A DNA stretch of 64,000 bases from DASUPK01 sp035265665 (lineage in GTDB: Bacteria > Actinomycetota > Thermoleophilia > Solirubrobacterales > 70-9): positions 1 to 64,000 of the forward strand of contig DATFOK010000005.1 of NCBI GenBank assembly GCA_035265665.1. Reading direction: 5' to 3'. Shown piece after piece: positions 7,644 to 14,764 of the stretch. Made by a program: the position numbers and the translations under genes. The notes under the pieces were generated by a model. The model did no database searches. It saw only the letters and a list, made by a program, of their open reading frames with translations, and had not been told where the DNA came from. Position 1 is the stretch's first letter. The number at the start of each line of letters is the position of its first letter.

Positions 7644-9116
7644 CTAGGCGCCCACCGGAGCGGCCTCCGCGCCCGCCTCGGCGTTCGCCATCTCCATGTG
7701 CGCCTTGCTGTCGCGGGTGCGGATCAGGATCAGCGTCGCGACGAAGCCCAGCAGGGCGATCACGGCGCCGCCGAGGAACGCGCTCTGGAATCCCTCGGTC
7801 AGGCCGTTGGGGAGAGTCGACTGACCGGTCGCCATCACGTCATTCGTGCGCGAGGTGGCGATCGTCGAGAGCACGGCGAGCCCGAGCGCACCGCCGATCT
7901 GCTGTGAGGTATTGATCAGCCCGCTCGCCAAACCCTGCTCGCGTTCCTCAACCCCCGCCACCGCGGCGATCGTCGAGGTGACGAAGCCGAAGCCGAGACC
8001 GATGGCTGCAAGCAGCGAGGGAGCGAGAATGTCGGTGAGGAAGCCGCCACCCACCGACACCTGGCTGAACCAGAGCAGGCCCCCGGCGACGAACAGCATC
8101 CCGGCCGCCAGGATCGGCTTGAAGCCGAACCGCGTGACGAGCTGACCGCCGAGGCCCGCGGCGACGATGATCGTCACGGCCAGCGGCAGGTACGAGAGCC
8201 CCGCGTGGATCGCGCTATAGCCGAGCACCTGCTGCATATACAGGGAGATGAAGAAGAACATCGAGAACAGCGAGGCTCCGAGGAGCAGCCCGACGAAGTT
8301 CGCCCCGGTCAGCGTCCTCAGCCGGAAGATCCGGAAGGGAACGAGCGGAGCCTTCGAGCGAAGCTCGATCGCGACAAAGACCGCGATCAGCGCCGCGGAG
8401 ATGGCCAGCAGGCTGACGATCTTGGTCGAGCCCCAGCCCGACTCGGCCGCATCCAGGAAGGCATAAGCGAGCAAGGAGAGTCCGGCGGTGATGCTCACCG
8501 CACCCGCCGCGTCGTAATGGCGGGTCGTCGATTCGGAGCGGCTCTCCGGGATCAGGCCGGGCGTGAACGCGAGCGCGATCGCTGCGACCGGGACGTTGAT
8601 CCAAAGGACCCACTCCCAGCCGAGGCCGTCGGTGAGGATGCCTCCGAGCAGCACTCCGGCCGCACCGGCCGAGCCCGCCACGGCGCCCCACGCTCCCAGC
8701 GCCTTGTTGCGCTCAGCCCCGTCCTTGAAGAGGGTGGTGACGATTGAAAGCGCTGCGGGCGAGACGATCGCGGCGCCCAGCCCCTGTGCGGCGCGTGCTG
8801 CGATCAGCTGGCCCTGCGTGGCAGCGAAGCCGGCCGCGAGCGAGGCGATGCCGACCACCGCCAGGCCCGTCATGAAGACCCGTCGCCGACCGAGAAGATC
8901 AGCCGCTCGTCCTCCGAGCAGCAGAAAACCACCGAACGCGATCACGTACGCGTTCACGATCCACGGGAGGTTCTCCTCCGAGAAGTTGAGCCCCTCGCCG
9001 ATGCTCGGCAGGGCGACGTTGACGATGGACGCGTCGAGCACGACGATGAACTGCGCCATGCAGAGCAGGATCAGCGCGGTCCAGCGTCTCTCCAGATATT
9101 CCTGATAGGTGGTCAT
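7644..9116 (-). CDS. MFS drug exporter, DHA2 (EmrB/QacA) family
   Basis: A 490-residue protein with 14 predicted membrane helices, the DHA2 hallmark. It opens with a short cytoplasmic N terminus and helix 1 containing V-V-L-D-A-S-I-V-N-V-A-L-P, the family's motif D1. Motif A follows (GGRAADLLGRRR), and motif C (A-G-S-A-G-A-A-G-V-L-L-G-G) marks an antiporter. It should export hydrophobic or cationic drugs using the proton gradient. A good ribosome site (AAGGAG) precedes the ATG. A TetR gene lies divergently upstream, and two matching palindromes sit in the shared intergenic region. Confidence 0.9.
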   Translation of the reverse strand: MTTYQEYLERRWTALILLCMAQFIVVLDASIVNVALPSIGEGLNFSEENLPWIVNAYVIAFGGFLLLGGRAADLLGRRRVFMTGLAVVGIASLAAGFAATQGQLIAARAAQGLGAAIVSPAALSIVTTLFKDGAERNKALGAWGAVAGSAGAAGVLLGGILTDGLGWEWVLWINVPVAAIALAFTPGLIPESRSESTTRHYDAAGAVSITAGLSLLAYAFLDAAESGWGSTKIVSLLAISAALIAVFVAIELRSKAPLVPFRIFRLRTLTGANFVGLLLGASLFSMFFFISLYMQQVLGYSAIHAGLSYLPLAVTIIVAAGLGGQLVTRFGFKPILAAGMLFVAGGLLWFSQVSVGGGFLTDILAPSLLAAIGLGFGFVTSTIAAVAGVEEREQGLASGLINTSQQIGGALGLAVLSTIATSRTNDVMATGQSTLPNGLTEGFQSAFLGGAVIALLGFVATLILIRTRDSKAHMEMANAEAGAEAAPVGA

Positions 9117-9221
9117 CCCCCTTGACTCCTTTCGGTCGCTCCCCGGCTCCTCTTGCCGGTCTTACCTAGATGACGAATGGGCTCTCTCGAAATAGACATC
9201 TTCGTCCTGTATCGTTCTATT

Positions 9222-9237
9222 CGGAAGCGGAGTTCCG
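9222..9237. promoter_or_regulatory. Operator half-pair 1: CGGAA-N6-TTCCG
   Basis: A perfect inverted repeat with 6-bp spacer in the 214-bp region between the divergent MFS and TetR genes. The same repeat recurs 34 bp downstream, and a GTTCTATT sequence precedes this copy. Such palindromes are typical TetR operators. Confidence 0.6.
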
Positions 9238-9255
9238 GTTTCGATTAGAACTATA

Positions 9256-9271
9256 CGGAATTTCGATTCCG
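9256..9271. promoter_or_regulatory. Operator half-pair 2: CGGAA-N6-TTCCG
   Basis: The second copy, identical in arms and spacing (CGGAATTTCGATTCCG), is preceded by GAACTATA. The two sites are 34 bp apart, close to three helical turns, which would allow two TetR dimers to bind on nearly the same face. Confidence 0.6.
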
Positions 9272-9330
9272 CTTGCAGAGCGAAGCATCGAGACAGTCCA
9301 AGAGAATCGCCGCGAAGGGACACGAGCCCA

Positions 9331-9969
9331 ATGACACCCGTCACAGAGGTCAAGCCAGCCACCGGCGAGAACGGCCCCGTCGTCAAGCGCGTGCTCCGCG
9401 CGGATGCCCGCCGCAACCGGGAGGCCGTGATCGCGGCCGCCAAGCGGCTCTTCGCCGACGAGGGCCTGGACGCGCAGATGCCCGACGTCGCCAAGGCCGC
9501 CAAGGTCGGAGTCGGAACCGTCTACCGCCACTTCCCCACCAAGGACGACCTGATCGCGGCGCTCGCGGCCGAGCGCTTCGAGCGTCTGGCCGAGAAGGCG
9601 CGCGAGGGCATCGCCGCCGACGACCCGTGGGAAGGACTTTGCGAGTTCATCCGCTTCTCCGCTCAGATCCAGGCAGACGACCGCGGCCTCTGCGAGGTGA
9701 TGGGCTCCCGCCCCGAGGTGATGTCAGCTTCGGCCTACGCGGTCGGACTGGATGGGCTCTGCGAGGAGCTCGTCAAGCGGGCCCAGCGCTCGGGGGACCT
9801 GCGCACGGACCTCGAGTGGCAGGACATCCCGATGATCGCTTGCGGCCTCGGCCGAATCACTCCGGCGGAGCAGGGTCCCGCCGTCGGCCGCTGGCCACGG
9901 CTGGTCGGGATCGTCATCGACGGCCTGCGGGCTCCCGGCAGCTCGAAGCTGCCCAAGCCGCTCGTCTGA
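9331..9969 (+). CDS. TetR/AcrR family repressor of the divergent MFS exporter
   Basis: A 212-residue regulator. Residues about 24-70 are a canonical TetR DNA-binding domain (ADARRNREAVIAAAKRLFADEG, then V-G-V-G-T-V-Y-R-H-F-P-T-K-D-D-L). The C-terminal half resembles the TetR_C ligand domain with a G-L-C-E-V-M-G-S segment. The gene is divergent from the MFS exporter, and the intergenic region holds two identical palindromes, so it most likely represses both genes until an exported compound binds. An upstream tract of 20 residues before the HTH is unstructured. Its stop abuts the stop of polX. Confidence 0.88.
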   Translation: MTPVTEVKPATGENGPVVKRVLRADARRNREAVIAAAKRLFADEGLDAQMPDVAKAAKVGVGTVYRHFPTKDDLIAALAAERFERLAEKAREGIAADDPWEGLCEFIRFSAQIQADDRGLCEVMGSRPEVMSASAYAVGLDGLCEELVKRAQRSGDLRTDLEWQDIPMIACGLGRITPAEQGPAVGRWPRLVGIVIDGLRAPGSSKLPKPLV

Positions 9970-11736
9970 CTACTTCCGCTTCGCCCGCTTGCGGAGCGAC
10001 GCGAATGAGCGCCAAGTCCGCGTGTTGGCGATCTGCCCGGCGCTGAGCCAGGCTCGCCGCGCAGTCGCCACCGAGTAGCGGATGTTCGCCAGCGTCTCGG
10101 TGCCGTGGGCGTCCGTGGTGCAGATGATCCGCACCCCAGCCTCGGCCGCGAGCTTGGCGTTGTGCTCGTTCAGGTCGCGGCGGTTCGGATTGCCGTTGAT
10201 CTCCATCATCGTGCCGGTCCCCGCCGCCGCCTCGGCGATCCGCACCATGTCCACGCCGTAGGGCTCGCGCCGCAACAGCAGCCGGCCGGTGAGGTGGCCG
10301 ATGCAGTCGACGAGCGGGTTCTCCATCGCCGCGATCACGCGCTCGGTCATCGCCTGCTCCGAGATCGCGAACGAGGTGTGGACGCTCCCCACCACCCAGT
10401 CCAACTCGGCGAGGAGCTCGTCCGGGTAGTCGAGAGAGCCGTCGAGGCCGATGTTCACCTCGGAGCCGGCCAGCAGCCGGAAGCCCCGCGGGGCGGACTC
10501 GTTCCAGGTCCGGATCTCCTCGATCCGCTTCGCGAGCTGCTTGGCGGTGACATGGTTGCCGAAGCCGTGGCTCGCAGAGTGGTCGGTGATCGCCAGATAG
10601 GCGTAGCCGCGCCGCCGAGCCGCGTCCGCCATCTCCTCGAGGCTGTTGCGCCCGTCGGAGAGCGTCGTGTGGCAGTGCAGGTCGCCGCGGATGTCTTCGA
10701 CCGTGACCAGGTCGGGCAGCTCGCCCGTATCCCCCGCCTCGATCTCCCCACGGCCCTCGCGCAGCTCCGGCTCGATGAAGGGCAGGCCGATCAGCTCGTA
10801 CACACCCGCTTCCTCGGGGAAGCGATGCACTCTCGATCTTCGCCGGCTGCTCCGCTTCGCGTCCGCGGCCGGCTGCTCGGTGATCCCGTGCTCGCTCACC
10901 GAGTAGCCGCGCTGCAGCGCCCGCTCGCGCAGTTCGACGTTGTGCTCCGCCGAGCCGGTGAAGTGCTGGAGCAGATTGCCGAAGGTCTCCTCGGTGCCGA
11001 TCCGCAGATCGACCTTGAGACCGGAGTGGGTGAGCACGCTGGCCGCGGCGTCACCCCCGCGCCTGGACTCGGCGGAGAGGCCGTGCGTCGCGAGCGCCTC
11101 GACCAGGGCCGCGGCGTCGTGGGTCGTCGCGATCAGGTCGAGGTCCTTGCACGTCTCGGTCCACCGCCGGGCGGAGCCGGCGATCTCGATCCGGTTCGCC
11201 ACGCCGAGCCCGAGCAGATCGGAGCGGATCTCCTCCGCGATCGGCAGCACGTGCGAGAGCAGCAGGCGCTCGCCGATGCCGTCTTCGGTAACACCCTCGA
11301 GCGAGGAGAGGATGTTGTCCTCGGTCTTGGCGCCGAGGCCGCGCATACCCGCGATCCGCCCCTGCTCCGCCGCCTCCTTGAGCTGGGTGAGGTTCTCGAC
11401 CCCGAGCTCGTCGTAGATTCGGCGCGCGGTCTTCGCACCCAGCCCGGGTACCCGGGTGACCTCCACCAGCGTGGCTGGGAACTTGGCCTTCAGCTTGTCC
11501 GCGGAGGGGATGCTGCCCGTCTCAATCAGGGTCTCGATCTTCTCCGCCAGGGTGCTGCCGATCGCCGGCAGCTCGGTGAGGCGGCCCTCCGCGGCGAGCT
11601 GCTCGATCGAGACCGGGCTCTCCGCGACCGTGCGGGCGGCCTCCCTGTAGGCCTGCACACGGAAGCGGTCGGCGCCGTCGAGCTCGTAGAGGATCCCAAG
11701 CTCCCGGAGCGCGGCGGCGATCTCGGCGTTGCGCAT
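9970..11736 (-). CDS. polX: DNA polymerase X / 3'-5' exonuclease with PHP domain
   Basis: A 588-residue repair polymerase of the bacterial PolX type. Residues 1-150 hold the helix-hairpin-helix 8-kDa-like region (LPAIGSTLAEKIETL, VPGLGAKTARRIYDELG). The palm contains G-S-A-R-R-W-T-E-T-C-K-D-L-D-L with the paired metal-binding aspartates, and a later V-D-L-R gives the third. The C-terminal PHP domain (from about residue 345) starts D-L-H-C-H-T-T-L-S-D-G and contains A-I-T-D-H-S. It should fill gaps in base-excision repair and resect 3' ends. Length and domain order match the family. Confidence 0.9.
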   Translation of the reverse strand: MRNAEIAAALRELGILYELDGADRFRVQAYREAARTVAESPVSIEQLAAEGRLTELPAIGSTLAEKIETLIETGSIPSADKLKAKFPATLVEVTRVPGLGAKTARRIYDELGVENLTQLKEAAEQGRIAGMRGLGAKTEDNILSSLEGVTEDGIGERLLLSHVLPIAEEIRSDLLGLGVANRIEIAGSARRWTETCKDLDLIATTHDAAALVEALATHGLSAESRRGGDAAASVLTHSGLKVDLRIGTEETFGNLLQHFTGSAEHNVELRERALQRGYSVSEHGITEQPAADAKRSSRRRSRVHRFPEEAGVYELIGLPFIEPELREGRGEIEAGDTGELPDLVTVEDIRGDLHCHTTLSDGRNSLEEMADAARRRGYAYLAITDHSASHGFGNHVTAKQLAKRIEEIRTWNESAPRGFRLLAGSEVNIGLDGSLDYPDELLAELDWVVGSVHTSFAISEQAMTERVIAAMENPLVDCIGHLTGRLLLRREPYGVDMVRIAEAAAGTGTMMEINGNPNRRDLNEHNAKLAAEAGVRIICTTDAHGTETLANIRYSVATARRAWLSAGQIANTRTWRSFASLRKRAKRK

Positions 11737-11742
11737 GGCTCA

Positions 11743-11748
11743 AAGCTA
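11743..11748 (-). promoter_or_regulatory. -10 hexamer TAGCTT for polX (leaderless start)
   Basis: On the minus strand TAGCTT, six bases and the polX ATG at 11736 follow each other. Only 11 bp separate this box from the divergent box for the glycosyltransferase, so two polymerases could not use both at once. Confidence 0.5.
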
Positions 11749-11759
11749 GTGGTGAGGGC

Positions 11760-11765
11760 TATCTT
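11760..11765 (+). promoter_or_regulatory. -10 hexamer TATCTT for the mannosyltransferase (leaderless start)
   Basis: TATCTT is followed by six bases and the GTG start at 11772. There is no ribosome binding site. Confidence 0.5.
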
Positions 11766-11771
11766 GCCGCC

Positions 11772-12500
11772 GTGCCCGCACCCCCTCCCCGGACCAATGA
11801 CGTCTGGGTCATCCTCCCGACCTACAACGAGGCCGAGAACCTCGAGCGGATCGTCGGCGCCGTGCTCGAGCAGCTCGCCGGCTCGGGCAGGGTTCTGGTG
11901 GTCGACGACAACTCGCCGGACGGCACCGGCGAGATCGCGGATCGACTGGCCGCCTCGGCCGAGTCAGTCTCCGTCCTTCACCGGCTCCGCAAGGAGGGGC
12001 TCGGGCCGGCCTACCTGGCGGGCTTTCACGTAGCCCTCGACGCCGGTGCGCAGCGGATCGTCGAGATGGACGCCGACTTCTCGCACGACCCCGCCTACCT
12101 GCCGAGGCTGATCGGCGCCGCCGACCACTTCGACCTGGTGATCGGCTCGCGCTACGTGCCGGGCGGGGGCGTGACCGAGTGGGGGCCGGTGCGGCGATTC
12201 ATCAGTCGAGGCGGTAGCGCCTATGCGCGGGTCGCTCTCGGCCTCCCGATCCGCGATCTGACCGGCGGTTTCAAGTGCTTTCGCCGCGAGGTCCTCGAGG
12301 CGATCCACCTCGACACGATCGAGGCTCGCGGCTACGCCTTCCAGGTCGAGACCACATATCGCGCCATCAAGGCCGGCTTCCGGGTGGCCGAGATCCCGAT
12401 CGTCTTCAAGGACCGGGCCGACGGGACCTCGAAGATGACCCGCTCGATCGTCGCGGAGGCGATGTGGCGAGTCCCGGCGATGAGGTTCCAGCGCTGGTGA
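11772..12500 (+). CDS. ppm1: Polyprenol monophosphomannose synthase (GT2 family)
   Basis: A 242-residue family 2 glycosyltransferase. It has the donor-binding start V-I-L-P-T-Y-N-E-A-E-N, then V-V-D-D-N-S-P-D-G-T-G, the metal-binding M-D-A-D-F-S-H-D-P and a late T-G-G-F-K-C-F-R-R segment, all typical of dolichol/polyprenol-phosphate mannosyltransferases (DPM1/Ppm1). It transfers mannose from GDP-mannose to polyprenol phosphate, which supplies protein mannosylation and cell-envelope glycans. No membrane domain is fused. The GTG start is supported by the TANNNT box 6 nt upstream and by the family start a few residues later. Confidence 0.85.
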   Translation: MPAPPPRTNDVWVILPTYNEAENLERIVGAVLEQLAGSGRVLVVDDNSPDGTGEIADRLAASAESVSVLHRLRKEGLGPAYLAGFHVALDAGAQRIVEMDADFSHDPAYLPRLIGAADHFDLVIGSRYVPGGGVTEWGPVRRFISRGGSAYARVALGLPIRDLTGGFKCFRREVLEAIHLDTIEARGYAFQVETTYRAIKAGFRVAEIPIVFKDRADGTSKMTRSIVAEAMWRVPAMRFQRW

Positions 12501-12584
12501 GCTGCTTCACTTTGTAAAGCAACGGTGCAGCCGCTGGCTAGACTGGGTATCGCACCCAGGAACTCACGACCGAGGGAGACCACA

Positions 12585-12911
12585 GTGCCTGGCAAGCTCA
12601 ACGACGTAACCGACGCCACCTTTCAGTCCGATGTGCTCGAGTCCGACGGCCCCGTGCTCGTTGACTTCTGGGCGCCCTGGTGCGGTCCCTGTCGCGTGGT
12701 CCATCCCGTCCTCGAGGAGATCGACTCCGAGCGGGACGACCTGAAGATCGTCAGCCTGAACACCGACGAGAATCCGCAGACCGCGGCGAAGTACGAGGTT
12801 CTCTCGATCCCGACGATGATCGTCTTCAAGGACGGCGAGGCCGTCACCCGGCTGGTCGGCGCCCGCCCGAAGGCCAGGCTCGAGTCCGAGCTCGAGCCGG
12901 TGCTCGCCTAG
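12585..12911 (+). CDS. trxA: Thioredoxin
   Basis: A 108-residue thioredoxin with the active site W-A-P-W-C-G-P-C-R at about residues 28-36 and the conserved cis-proline in S-I-P-T-M-I-V-F. The length is standard. It reduces protein disulfides in the cytoplasm. The GTG at 12585 was chosen because it has an upstream GAGGGAGA ribosome site and gives the usual N terminus. A longer reading from 12525 would add 20 residues unlike the family. A TAGACT box at about 12538-12543 could be the -10 element of a leadered transcript. This is one of the few genes here with a clear 5' leader. Confidence 0.9.
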   Translation: MPGKLNDVTDATFQSDVLESDGPVLVDFWAPWCGPCRVVHPVLEEIDSERDDLKIVSLNTDENPQTAAKYEVLSIPTMIVFKDGEAVTRLVGARPKARLESELEPVLA

Positions 12912-13000
12912 CCTCGCCGGCCGCGCGCCGGCTTCTTCAGGTTCGGCACAATCCCGTCTAGGAGCGCCTTCAGACCTCGCTCGAACCGGTGTCGCCGCCC
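12908..13000 (-). pseudogene. Remnant of a TetR family regulator, C-terminal end only
   Basis: The minus strand reads R-H-R-F-E-R-G-L-K-A-L-L-D-G-I-V, then P-N-L-K-K-P and a stop that overlaps the trxA stop. The F-E-x-G-L-x-A-L-L-D-G-I pattern is the usual last helix of drug-responsive TetR repressors. Nothing upstream on this strand continues the gene. I read it as a decayed gene end; about 30 residues is too little for certainty. Confidence 0.4.
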
Positions 13001-13004
13001 TGGC

Positions 13005-13055
13005 GTGGTGATCCCACTGACGCTGCGGCTCTACCGGCGCAAGACGACCGGCTAG
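13005..13055 (+). pseudogene. Possible remnant of an ABC-2 type permease, C-terminal end only
   Basis: The plus strand reads V-V-I-P-L-T-L-R-L-Y-R-R-K-T-T-G and a stop. A V-x-x-P-L-x-x-R-x-Y-R-R-[KR]-T ending is common in DrrB-like ABC-2 drug-transporter permeases. With the adjacent TetR-like tail this suggests that an old regulator/exporter locus was deleted here. The evidence is a short match only. Confidence 0.3.
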
Positions 13056-13062
13056 CCCGCGC

Positions 13063-13108
13063 CGAACGTCCCGGCCTCCCCTCTCCAGGGGATAGTCCGG
13101 GACGTTCG
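13063..13108. repeat. Nested inverted-repeat element, copy 2 (perfect arms)
   Basis: The outer arms CGAACGTCCCGG (13063-13074) and CCGGGACGTTCG (13097-13108) are perfectly complementary over 12 bp. An inner hairpin CCCCT/AGGGG (13078-13082, 13087-13091, loop CTCC) is nested within. The element follows the decayed gene ends and ends 19 bp before ridA. Confidence 0.7.
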
Positions 13109-13114
13109 CGTGCC

Positions 13115-13120
13115 TAGGAT
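13115..13120 (+). promoter_or_regulatory. -10 hexamer TAGGAT for ridA (leaderless start)
   Basis: TAGGAT is followed by GCGCAG and the ATG at 13127. It lies just downstream of repeat copy 2, so the repeat would occupy the -35 region. Confidence 0.5.
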
Positions 13121-13126
13121 GCGCAG

Positions 13127-13513
13127 ATGGCCCACCAGCGCCAGCGAGTCAGCTCCGGATCCCCCTTCGAGCCGACGATCGGGTTCAGTCGGGCGCTGCG
13201 GGTTGGCGACCGAGTGCTCGTCTCGGGTACCGGGCCGATCTGGCCGGACGGCTCCTGCGACCCTGACCCGGAGGTGCAGGCGCATCGATGCATAGAGATC
13301 ATCGTCGGGGCGCTCGAGGAGGCCGGGGCTCGCGCCGATCAGGTGACTCGGACCCGCATGTACATCACTGACCCCACAGACGCCGAGGCGGTCGGCAGGG
13401 CTCATGCTGCTGCGTTCAGCGGCGCTCGCCCGGCGGCGACGATGGTGGTGGTCGCCGGCCTGCTGGATCCGCGATGGAAGGTCGAGTTAGAAGCGGAGGC
13501 GTTGATCGAATGA
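13127..13513 (+). CDS. RidA/YjgF/YER057c family protein
   Basis: A 128-residue single-domain protein of the RidA superfamily. It shows the R-V-L-V-S-G-T-G-P strand, a helix with V-G-A-L-E-E-A-G-A, the R-T-R-M-Y-I-T-D motif and P-A-A-T-M-V-V-V near the end. RidA proteins hydrolyse reactive enamines/imines such as 2-aminoacrylate. The catalytic Arg of the archetype (usually in a late I-R-x-x-E/V-E motif) is not clear, so this may be an Rid1-7 subfamily member of different activity. Its stop overlaps the next start (ATGA), which ties it to the reductase gene. Confidence 0.8.
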   Translation: MAHQRQRVSSGSPFEPTIGFSRALRVGDRVLVSGTGPIWPDGSCDPDPEVQAHRCIEIIVGALEEAGARADQVTRTRMYITDPTDAEAVGRAHAAAFSGARPAATMVVVAGLLDPRWKVELEAEALIE

Positions 13514-14079
13514 GCCCGGTCCGTTATTACGCCGCCACGACATTGGACGGCTATATCGCCGAGTCCGACGACACACTCGACTGGCTGCTCAAGTACGAGG
13601 GTCACTTCGAGGGGGCCGACTCGGACGAGAAGCAGGCGGGCTACGAGACCTTCTACGAGAAAATCGGGGCGCTGGTATCGGGTTCCACGACGTACGAGTT
13701 CGTGCTCGAGCATGTCGACGAGTGGCCCTACGCGGGCAAGCCGACCTGGATCCTGAGCTCGCGTGAACTCCCCAAGCCGGAGGGCGAGGACGTAGACGTG
13801 CGGATCGTCGCGGGCGAGGTTCCCGATCTGGCCGACGAGATGCTCGACTCGGCAGGCGACCTGGATCTCTGGATCGTCGGCGGCGGGAACGTGGCGTCCC
13901 AGTTCGCCGATCACGGCCTGCTCGACCGGGTCGAGGTGACCGTCGTCCCCGTCGTGCTCGGCGAAGGCAAGCCCCTCTTCGACCGGCGCCTGCCTGGTGG
14001 GCCGATGCAGTTACTCGAAGCCCGGACGCACTCGAGCGGGATGGTCGGGCTGACCTACGAGGTCAAGCGGCAGACTTAA
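13510..14079 (+). CDS. Dihydrofolate reductase/RibD C-terminal domain protein
   Basis: A 189-residue protein with the RibD_C/DHFR-like fold. It begins with V-R-Y-Y-A-A-T-T-L-D-G-Y-I-A, typical of YyaP/YwjB-like reductases, and has a later L-W-I-V-G-G-G-N-V-A nucleotide-binding loop. These proteins bind NAD(P)H, and the substrate is usually unknown. The ATG at 13510 overlaps the ridA stop, which sets the start. The 3' end overlaps the convergent HAD gene by 17 bp. The real substrate cannot be inferred beyond a pterin- or flavin-pathway-like small molecule. Confidence 0.8.
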   Translation: MSPVRYYAATTLDGYIAESDDTLDWLLKYEGHFEGADSDEKQAGYETFYEKIGALVSGSTTYEFVLEHVDEWPYAGKPTWILSSRELPKPEGEDVDVRIVAGEVPDLADEMLDSAGDLDLWIVGGGNVASQFADHGLLDRVEVTVVPVVLGEGKPLFDRRLPGGPMQLLEARTHSSGMVGLTYEVKRQT

Positions 14080-14743
14080 GAACCAGGTCCGGGCTGAGCT
14101 CTGTTAGGGAGTCCAACGATGCGTCGGCGAGCTCCAGGGCCTCGGGGTCGGGCGGGAAGTCCCGGTTCGGGACGGCGATCACCGCCATTCCGGCGGCGTG
14201 CGCCGAGCGGATGCCGTTGGTCGAGTCCTCGATCGCGACGCAGGCGCTCGGCTCGACATGCAGGCGCTCGGCCGCCGCCAGATAGACGTCCGGCGCGGGC
14301 TTGCCGGCGCCCACCTCCTCCGAGGAGACGGTCGCACGGAAGGCATCGGCAATGCCGGCCTCTTCGAGAACCAGGTCGATCACGTGGCGATTGGAGGAGG
14401 AGGCGAGGCCGAGCGGCCACTTCGCCGCCAGCGCCCTGACCGCCTCCACCGCGCCTGGCAGCAGGGGCAGCCGCTCGCGATAGAGCTCGGCCACGCGGTC
14501 GGACACCTTCGCCGAGATCCGCTCGGGCTCCATCTGGACGCCGAGCCGGTGACGGACATAGCGCGACCATTCGACTGAGCTCATTCCCATCATGTCCCGC
14601 TGGGCACCTTCGTGCCAGTGGCCGCCGTTCTCCTCGGTGAAGCGCTTTCGCACCTCGTCCCAGACGGACTCGGAGTCGACCAGCACGCCGTCGAGGTCGA
14701 ACACGACCGCGGCCACCTGCGATGGGGTGCTGTCGGATTGCAT
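14063..14743 (-). CDS. HAD family hydrolase, beta-phosphoglucomutase-like
   Basis: A 226-residue HAD subfamily IA protein. Motif I is F-D-L-D-G-V-L-V-D-S-E (residues 15-25). The helical cap follows. Motif II is in G-L-A-S-S-S-N-R, the Lys motif is in G-A-G-K-P-A-P-D-V-Y, and motif IV is in A-I-E-D-S-T-N-G. The D-x-D-G-V-L-x-D-S-E and S-S-S-N-R sequences match phosphatases/phosphoglucomutases acting on small sugar phosphates. The substrate is not determined. It lies 21 bp downstream of ileS on the same strand and may be co-transcribed. Confidence 0.82.
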   Translation of the reverse strand: MQSDSTPSQVAAVVFDLDGVLVDSESVWDEVRKRFTEENGGHWHEGAQRDMMGMSSVEWSRYVRHRLGVQMEPERISAKVSDRVAELYRERLPLLPGAVEAVRALAAKWPLGLASSSNRHVIDLVLEEAGIADAFRATVSSEEVGAGKPAPDVYLAAAERLHVEPSACVAIEDSTNGIRSAHAAGMAVIAVPNRDFPPDPEALELADASLDSLTELSPDLVLKSAA

Positions 14744-14764
14744 GACCTGACCGCTTGGGGGTGC

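Noticed and set aside
12501..12584. Possible palindromic operator around ACTTTGTAAAGC upstream of trxA
   Set aside because: The arms do not pair well (CTTT-GT-AAAG has a non-palindromic centre) and there is no second copy.
14063..14743. HAD gene as a second trehalose-phosphatase
   Set aside because: It has the subfamily IA cap and D-x-D-G-V-L-V-D-S-E motif of small sugar-phosphate enzymes, not the OtsB arrangement.
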